A stretch of 9,265 nucleotides of DNA from CAZJBH01 sp964544485 (lineage in GTDB: Bacteria > Patescibacteriota > Minisyncoccia > Portnoybacterales > UBA2143), in assembly GCA_964544485.1 (NCBI GenBank), contig CAZJBH010000022.1:1-9265 (forward strand), written 5' to 3'. The stretch's first letter is position 1. Each line of letters starts with the position of its first letter. Shown one piece after another: positions 6,215 through 9,265 of the stretch. A model generated the notes under the pieces. The model made no database searches, was not told where the DNA came from, and saw only the letters and a list, made by a program, of their open reading frames with translations. Made by a program: the position numbers and the translations under genes.

Positions 6215-6679
6215 ATGGGTAAAAAAAGAATTATTCAAAAAACTCCTGAAGAGCTGTTAAAAGAAACCGAAGCGCAGGAGAAACAAACTGAAAAAGCAGG
6301 CCGTAAAAAAGGGCAAAAATCTAAGGCCCGTTCTCTTGGCCGTGGACGAGTATATATTCAATCTAGCTATAACAATACCTTGATTACAGTAACTGACGCG
6401 CAAGGAAATGTGGTTGCTTGGTCAAGCGCTGGTTCAGTTGGTTTTAAAGGTCCTAAAAAAGCGACTCCTTTTGCCGCTTCTAAGGTAATTGAAACTTTGA
6501 TGAATAAAATTAGGGATTTGGATATTAAAGAAGTAGCTGTTTTTGTTAAAGGAGTTGGCAGCGGACGGGATGCAGCAGTGCGCGCTTTGGTTAATCAAGG
6601 TTTAGAGATTAGCATGATTAAAGATGTTACTCCAATTCCGCATAATGGTTGTCGGCAAAGAAAGCCGCGCCGAGTATAA
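6215..6679 (+). CDS. rpsK: 30S ribosomal protein S11 (uS11) with charged N-terminal extension
   Basis: The 154 residues exceed the E. coli protein (129). About 40 N-terminal residues, rich in Lys, Glu and Gln, precede the conserved core, which begins near GRGRVYIQSSYNNTLITVTD. The core has GNVVAWSSAGSVGFKG, TPFAASK, VKGVGSGRDAAVRAL and the C-terminal PHNGCRQRKPRRV, all diagnostic. S11 lies on the platform of the small subunit next to the mRNA exit side. The extension has KETEAQEKQTEK-like helix character and probably reaches along the rRNA or surface. The start at 6215 is the only ATG upstream of the core that fits 13 nt after rpsM. Confidence 0.97.
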   Translation: MGKKRIIQKTPEELLKETEAQEKQTEKAGRKKGQKSKARSLGRGRVYIQSSYNNTLITVTDAQGNVVAWSSAGSVGFKGPKKATPFAASKVIETLMNKIRDLDIKEVAVFVKGVGSGRDAAVRALVNQGLEISMIKDVTPIPHNGCRQRKPRRV

Positions 6680-6693
6680 ATATTTAAATATAT

Positions 6694-7314
6694 ATGATTT
6701 CAGATCCAAAATGTAAAAAATGTAGGCGAGCCGGACAAAAGCTTTTTCTAAAAGGCGAGCGTTGTTATAGCCAGAAATGCGCAATGATACGCCGTCCTTA
6801 CGCTCCGGGAATTCATGGAAAAGCGCGGCGCAGATTTTCAGAATACGGCCAGCAGCTTAGCGAAAAACAAAAAGTTAAGCGCGCTTATGGAATTTCTGAA
6901 AAGCAATTTAGCAACTATTTTAAAGAAGTTTTATCCCAAAGAGGAGATAAAGAAATTTTATTAGTTCAAAAGCTTGAAAGGCGCTTGGATAATTTGGTTT
7001 TTAGATTAGGCTGGGCTGCTTCCAGAAAAAACGCGCGCCAGATTGTTAATCACGGGCATATTCTAATTAACGGAAGAAAATTAGATATTCCTTCTTATCA
7101 AGTTAAAGAGAATGATGTAATCAAGTTAAAGCCAGCTAGTGAAAAATCTCCTCTTTTTCAAGATTTAAAAACAAAACTTAAAAAACAACAAGTTCCAGGC
7201 TGGGTAAGCTTAGACAAGCAAAAGCTTGAAGCTTCAGTTAAAAGCTATCCTGGAATTGATGATTTTGATAAAGTCGGCGAGTTAAATAGGATTATTGAGT
7301 TTTACAGCCGTTAA
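6694..7314 (+). CDS. rpsD: 30S ribosomal protein S4 (uS4), zinc-binding type
   Basis: This is a 206-residue protein of normal length. The N-terminus carries Cys7-X2-Cys10 and Cys24-X4-Cys29, a four-cysteine zinc site of the C+ form of S4, like that of Thermus. RRPYAPGIHGKARRR and the YGISEKQF region follow. The S4 RNA-binding domain starts near RRLDNLVFRLGWAASR (about 91-106) and includes the VNHGHILINGRK strand. S4 nucleates 30S assembly at the 5' domain of 16S rRNA. In many bacteria it also represses its own alpha operon; no clear target structure was recognised here. Spacing is 14 nt after rpsK and 71 nt before rpoA. Confidence 0.97.
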   Translation: MISDPKCKKCRRAGQKLFLKGERCYSQKCAMIRRPYAPGIHGKARRRFSEYGQQLSEKQKVKRAYGISEKQFSNYFKEVLSQRGDKEILLVQKLERRLDNLVFRLGWAASRKNARQIVNHGHILINGRKLDIPSYQVKENDVIKLKPASEKSPLFQDLKTKLKKQQVPGWVSLDKQKLEASVKSYPGIDDFDKVGELNRIIEFYSR

Positions 7315-7385
7315 TTTTTTTGATTTTCTTTTTTGGTTTTTAATCACGCAATTAAAAATTAAAAATTGAAAATTAACTTATTTAT

Positions 7386-8363
7386 ATGATTAGCCTTCCA
7401 AATCAACCCAAAATAATAGAAGATAAAGATAATAAAGCGGTTTTTGAAGTTTCTGCTTGTTACCCTGGTTATGGAATTACTTTAGGAAATTCTATGAGAA
7501 GAGTTTTGTTGTCTTCATTGCCCGGCGCTGCAATTACTGGGATTAAAATTAAAGGCGCTGAACATGAGTTTTCCACTCTTCCGCATGTAATGGAAGATGT
7601 AGTTCAAATCATTTTAAATCTTAAACAAGTTAATTTTAAATTAAATGTTGATTTTGATCCAGAGAAAAAATTTAAAGCTGAATTAAAAATTAAGGGAGAA
7701 AAAGAAGTCACGGCAAAAGATATTAAAACAAGCTCTGAATTAGAGATAGTTAATCCGGATCAGTATTTAGCTACTTTAACGGATAAAAAAGCAGAATTAA
7801 ATATGGAAATAGATGTAGAATGCGATTTAGGATATTCAGCTGTAGAAGAGCGCAAAAAAGGAAAAGTGGAAATCGGATATATCGCAGTTGACGCTATGTT
7901 TTCACCGGTTAAAAAAGTTAATTACCAAGTAGAAAATATGCGAGTTGGAGAAAGAACTGACTATGATAAGATTACTTTTAGCGTTGAAACAAACGGGACA
8001 ATTGATCCGCAATACGCATTTTTAAAAGCAGCTCAGATTTTGGTTAAGCATTACCAAGTTTTAACTGCGTTTGGAAAAACTGAAAAAGCTAAAACTAGCC
8101 GGAAAAAAGATAAGAAAGAAAATATAGAAACAAAGAAAAAGAGCCAAAAAGATTCTCAGGCTGAAGTTGTTAAAACTAAAATTGAAGATTTAAAGCTTTC
8201 TCCGCGCGTAGCCGCTAGTTTAATAGAAAACGGGATTAAAACAGTTGCCGGTTTAATTAGAAAAAATGAAGAAGATTTAAAGCAGATTGAAGGATTAGGC
8301 AGCAAAGGGATTAAAGAAATTAAGCGCGTTCTTGGCAGATTAGGACTAACGTTAAAGTCATAG
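7386..8363 (+). CDS. rpoA: DNA-directed RNA polymerase alpha subunit
   Basis: The 325 residues give a complete alpha subunit. The N-terminal dimerisation/assembly domain (about 1-230) has YPGYGITLGNSMRRVLLSSLPG and the EHEFSTLPHVMEDV motif. A very Lys-rich linker (about 232-262) leads to the helix-hairpin-helix C-terminal domain (about 265-325), LSPRVAASLIENGIKTVAGL onward. Arg274 matches E. coli Arg265, the main UP-element contact, but the Asn268 position is Ala. The 71-nt gap before the gene is T-rich then A-rich and contains no promoter I would defend, so rpoA is probably read through from rpsD. rplQ follows after 15 nt, as in most bacteria. Confidence 0.97.
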   Translation: MISLPNQPKIIEDKDNKAVFEVSACYPGYGITLGNSMRRVLLSSLPGAAITGIKIKGAEHEFSTLPHVMEDVVQIILNLKQVNFKLNVDFDPEKKFKAELKIKGEKEVTAKDIKTSSELEIVNPDQYLATLTDKKAELNMEIDVECDLGYSAVEERKKGKVEIGYIAVDAMFSPVKKVNYQVENMRVGERTDYDKITFSVETNGTIDPQYAFLKAAQILVKHYQVLTAFGKTEKAKTSRKKDKKENIETKKKSQKDSQAEVVKTKIEDLKLSPRVAASLIENGIKTVAGLIRKNEEDLKQIEGLGSKGIKEIKRVLGRLGLTLKS

Positions 8364-8378
8364 TTTAATTATTGATTT

Positions 8379-8729
8379 ATGAAACATTGTAAAAAAGGCA
8401 GAAGATTAGGCCGAGTAAGTTCTCAAAGAAAAGCCTTGAAAAATATTATGGCAGCTGATTTAATTATGAAAGAAAAGATTAAAACAACTCAAGCTAAAGC
8501 TAAAGAATTGCGTCCATATGTAGAAAAGTTAATTACTGCTGGGAAGAATAATAATTTGGCTGCGCAAAGAAGATTAGCCCGTTGTTTAACTCATCAAGCC
8601 AGGAAAAAATTAGTTGAACAAATATCTCCGCGTTATCAAGATCGTCCGGGCGGATATACTCGGATTACTAAGCTTGGCCAGCGTGAATCAGATGGAGCTA
8701 AAATGGCTATTATTGAGTTTGTCGCCTAA
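8379..8729 (+). CDS. rplQ: 50S ribosomal protein L17 (bL17)
   Basis: The 116-residue protein matches L17 from end to end. It begins MKHCKKGRRLGRVSSQRKALKNIMAADLI, with the TTQAKAKELRPYVEKLIT segment, and ends in the RPGGYTRITKLGQRESDGAKMAIIEFV signature. L17 lies near the peptide exit tunnel on the large subunit. The length is close to that of compact bacterial L17 (E. coli 127). It follows rpoA by 15 nt and is followed by rplM after 4 nt, so translation of the two may be coupled. Confidence 0.97.
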   Translation: MKHCKKGRRLGRVSSQRKALKNIMAADLIMKEKIKTTQAKAKELRPYVEKLITAGKNNNLAAQRRLARCLTHQARKKLVEQISPRYQDRPGGYTRITKLGQRESDGAKMAIIEFVA

Positions 8730-8733
8730 AAAT

Positions 8734-9084
8734 ATGAAGTATAAAATTAATGCAAAAAACAAAATTTTAGGAAGATTAGCGGTAGAAATCGCTAATTTGT
8801 TGCGTGGAAAAGGAAAAGTTGAATTTGTTCCGTATAAGGATGTTGGTGATAAAGTAGTGGTAATTAATTCGGATAAATTAAAATTTACCGGGCAGAAATT
8901 AAAGAAAAAAATCTATTATCGTCATTCAGGATATCTTGGCGGAATTAAAGAGCGTCCTTTGGAAAAGGCTATGGAAAAAGATTCACGCGAAGTTTTGCGC
9001 CAAGCAGTCTATGGAATGCTTCCAAAGAATAAATTAAGGGATATTTTAATTAAAAAATTGGAAATTTATAAACAGGAGAAATAA
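8734..9084 (+). CDS. rplM: 50S ribosomal protein L13 (uL13), short form
   Basis: The start is placed at ATG 8734, giving 116 residues. An upstream frame beginning at 8614 would overlap rplQ by 116 nt and add non-L13 sequence, so it is rejected. KYKINAKNKILGRLAVEIANLLRGKGK aligns with the conserved start of L13. The middle has YKDVGDKVVVINSDKLKFTGQK, and the YRHSGYLGG and AVYGMLPKNKLRD motifs are present. E. coli L13 is 142 residues, so the C-terminus is trimmed by about 25. L13 is an early-assembly protein of the large subunit. The gene normally pairs with rpsI, whose start follows 4 nt downstream. Confidence 0.96.
   Translation: MKYKINAKNKILGRLAVEIANLLRGKGKVEFVPYKDVGDKVVVINSDKLKFTGQKLKKKIYYRHSGYLGGIKERPLEKAMEKDSREVLRQAVYGMLPKNKLRDILIKKLEIYKQEK
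9074..9078 (+). promoter_or_regulatory. Shine-Dalgarno site before the rpsI start
   Basis: AGGAG lies inside the last codons of rplM, 10 nt before the ATG at 9089. It is the only convincing Shine-Dalgarno in the rightward operon and supports 9089 as a true gene start. Confidence 0.6.
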
Positions 9085-9088
9085 AAAT

Positions 9089-9127
9089 ATGGTGGAGAAA
9101 AAAGAAACAAAAAACACGACTACGTAA
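9089..9127 (+). CDS. rpsI: Broken start of ribosomal protein S9 (uS9), N-terminal fragment
   Basis: ATG 9089 opens a frame of only 12 codons, MVEKKETKNTTT, ended by TAA at 9125. Position and spacing right after rplM, the Shine-Dalgarno, and the Lys/Glu/Thr-rich start, which recalls N-terminal extensions of CPR S9 proteins, all point to rpsI. The conserved core (a GRRKTA motif) is absent in every frame of the remaining 140 nt. A frameshift alone cannot explain this, since no frame resumes S9. The fragment most likely ends at an assembly join somewhere in the A-rich stretch 9096-9116. Identification rests on context. Confidence 0.45.
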   Translation: MVEKKETKNTTT

Positions 9128-9263
9128 CATCGCTCTTACATTCACCATTGCCCTACTAGGTATCTGGCTCTTTGCAGGATGGATAGAGTTGCCTCGTGAC
9201 GTGGAACAACAGGAAATAACTACAGAACAGCAGACTGTCTCTATCTCTATTGAAGATATGTAT
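9090..9263 (+). CDS. N-terminal fragment of an unrelated single-pass membrane protein
   Basis: This frame is open for 58 codons to the right edge: WWRKKKQKTRLR, then a hydrophobic helix IALTFTIALLGIWLFAGWI (about residues 14-32) and a polar stretch ending SISIEDMY. The topology is a basic cytoplasmic tail, one transmembrane helix and an outside domain. No ATG, GTG or TTG exists in frame between the stop at 9069 and the helix, so its true start is missing from this window. From 9121 to the end GC is about 43% by count, higher than most of the central block. Family not recognised. Confidence 0.45.
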
Positions 9264-9265
9264 CA

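Noticed and set aside
6602..6784. Antisense 60-codon frame across the rpsK-rpsD junction
   Set aside because: It overlaps two well-supported ribosomal genes and lacks any start signal.
7315..7385. Promoter or terminator between rpsD and rpoA
   Set aside because: T-runs and repeated AATTAAAAATT words are present, but no stem before the T-run and no box pair with 16-18 nt spacing was convincing.
8614..8733. Longer N-terminus for L13
   Set aside because: It would overlap rplQ by 116 nt and adds 40 residues unlike L13; ATG 8734 aligns with the family start.
9089..9127. A complete 12-codon peptide gene
   Set aside because: Its place after rplM and its Shine-Dalgarno fit a broken rpsI far better than an independent peptide.
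1..9265. CRISPR array, tRNA, rRNA or insertion sequence
   Set aside because: No regularly spaced direct repeats, cloverleaf-like segments, rRNA motifs or transposase frames were seen on either strand.

Overview
The central block (about 1436-9084) looks like a chromosome segment of a Patescibacteria/CPR bacterium, probably of the Parcubacteria kind. The reasons are AT-rich DNA with TTA/AGA-heavy codon use, compact ribosomal proteins, very short intergenic gaps, almost no Shine-Dalgarno sequences, and an FtsA-like gene followed by a large membrane protein with a baseplate-J-like domain. The lineage is my inference from these traits, not a phylogenetic result.

Layout. (1) 1-1194, minus strand: an outer-membrane porin-like gene with a lipid-bilayer export signal, a strong ribosome binding site and its own consensus promoter. 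It runs off the left edge, probably only a residue or so before its natural end. Its codon use differs from the rest. (2) 1195-1435: an AT-rich divergent intergenic region holding the porin promoter and two near-identical tandem promoters facing right. (3) 1436-4730: an FtsA-family ATPase and a 657-residue single-pass membrane protein, probably one transcription unit. (4) 4752-5171: a small basic protein of uncertain function, directly followed by a 48-nt composite hairpin. (5) 5222-5364: noncoding, with two inverted repeats and a good promoter whose predicted start site falls on the GTG of infA. (6) 5365-9084: infA, rpmJ, rpsM, rpsK, rpsD, rpoA, rplQ, rplM, the end of the classical spc/alpha operon joined to the L13/S9 operon. 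(7) 9089-9265: the first codons of what should be rpsI, which break off into an unrelated open frame for the start of a membrane protein.

How it fits together. The right-hand operon makes translation initiation factor IF-1, proteins of both ribosomal subunits and the RNA polymerase alpha subunit, so it couples growth of the translation and transcription machinery. The FtsA-like protein and its membrane partner suggest a cytoplasmic actin-fold platform linked through a bitopic protein to a surface domain.

Both ends conflict with the middle. A gram-negative porin is not expected in an organism without an outer membrane, and the rpsI reading frame is lost after 12 codons with a change in composition. 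Assembly chimerism at both edges is the simplest explanation. The most interesting native items are the FtsA/baseplate-J pair, the small gene with its hairpin, the predicted leaderless starts, and the alternative pairings between infA and rpmJ. I saw no tRNA, rRNA, CRISPR array or insertion sequence.
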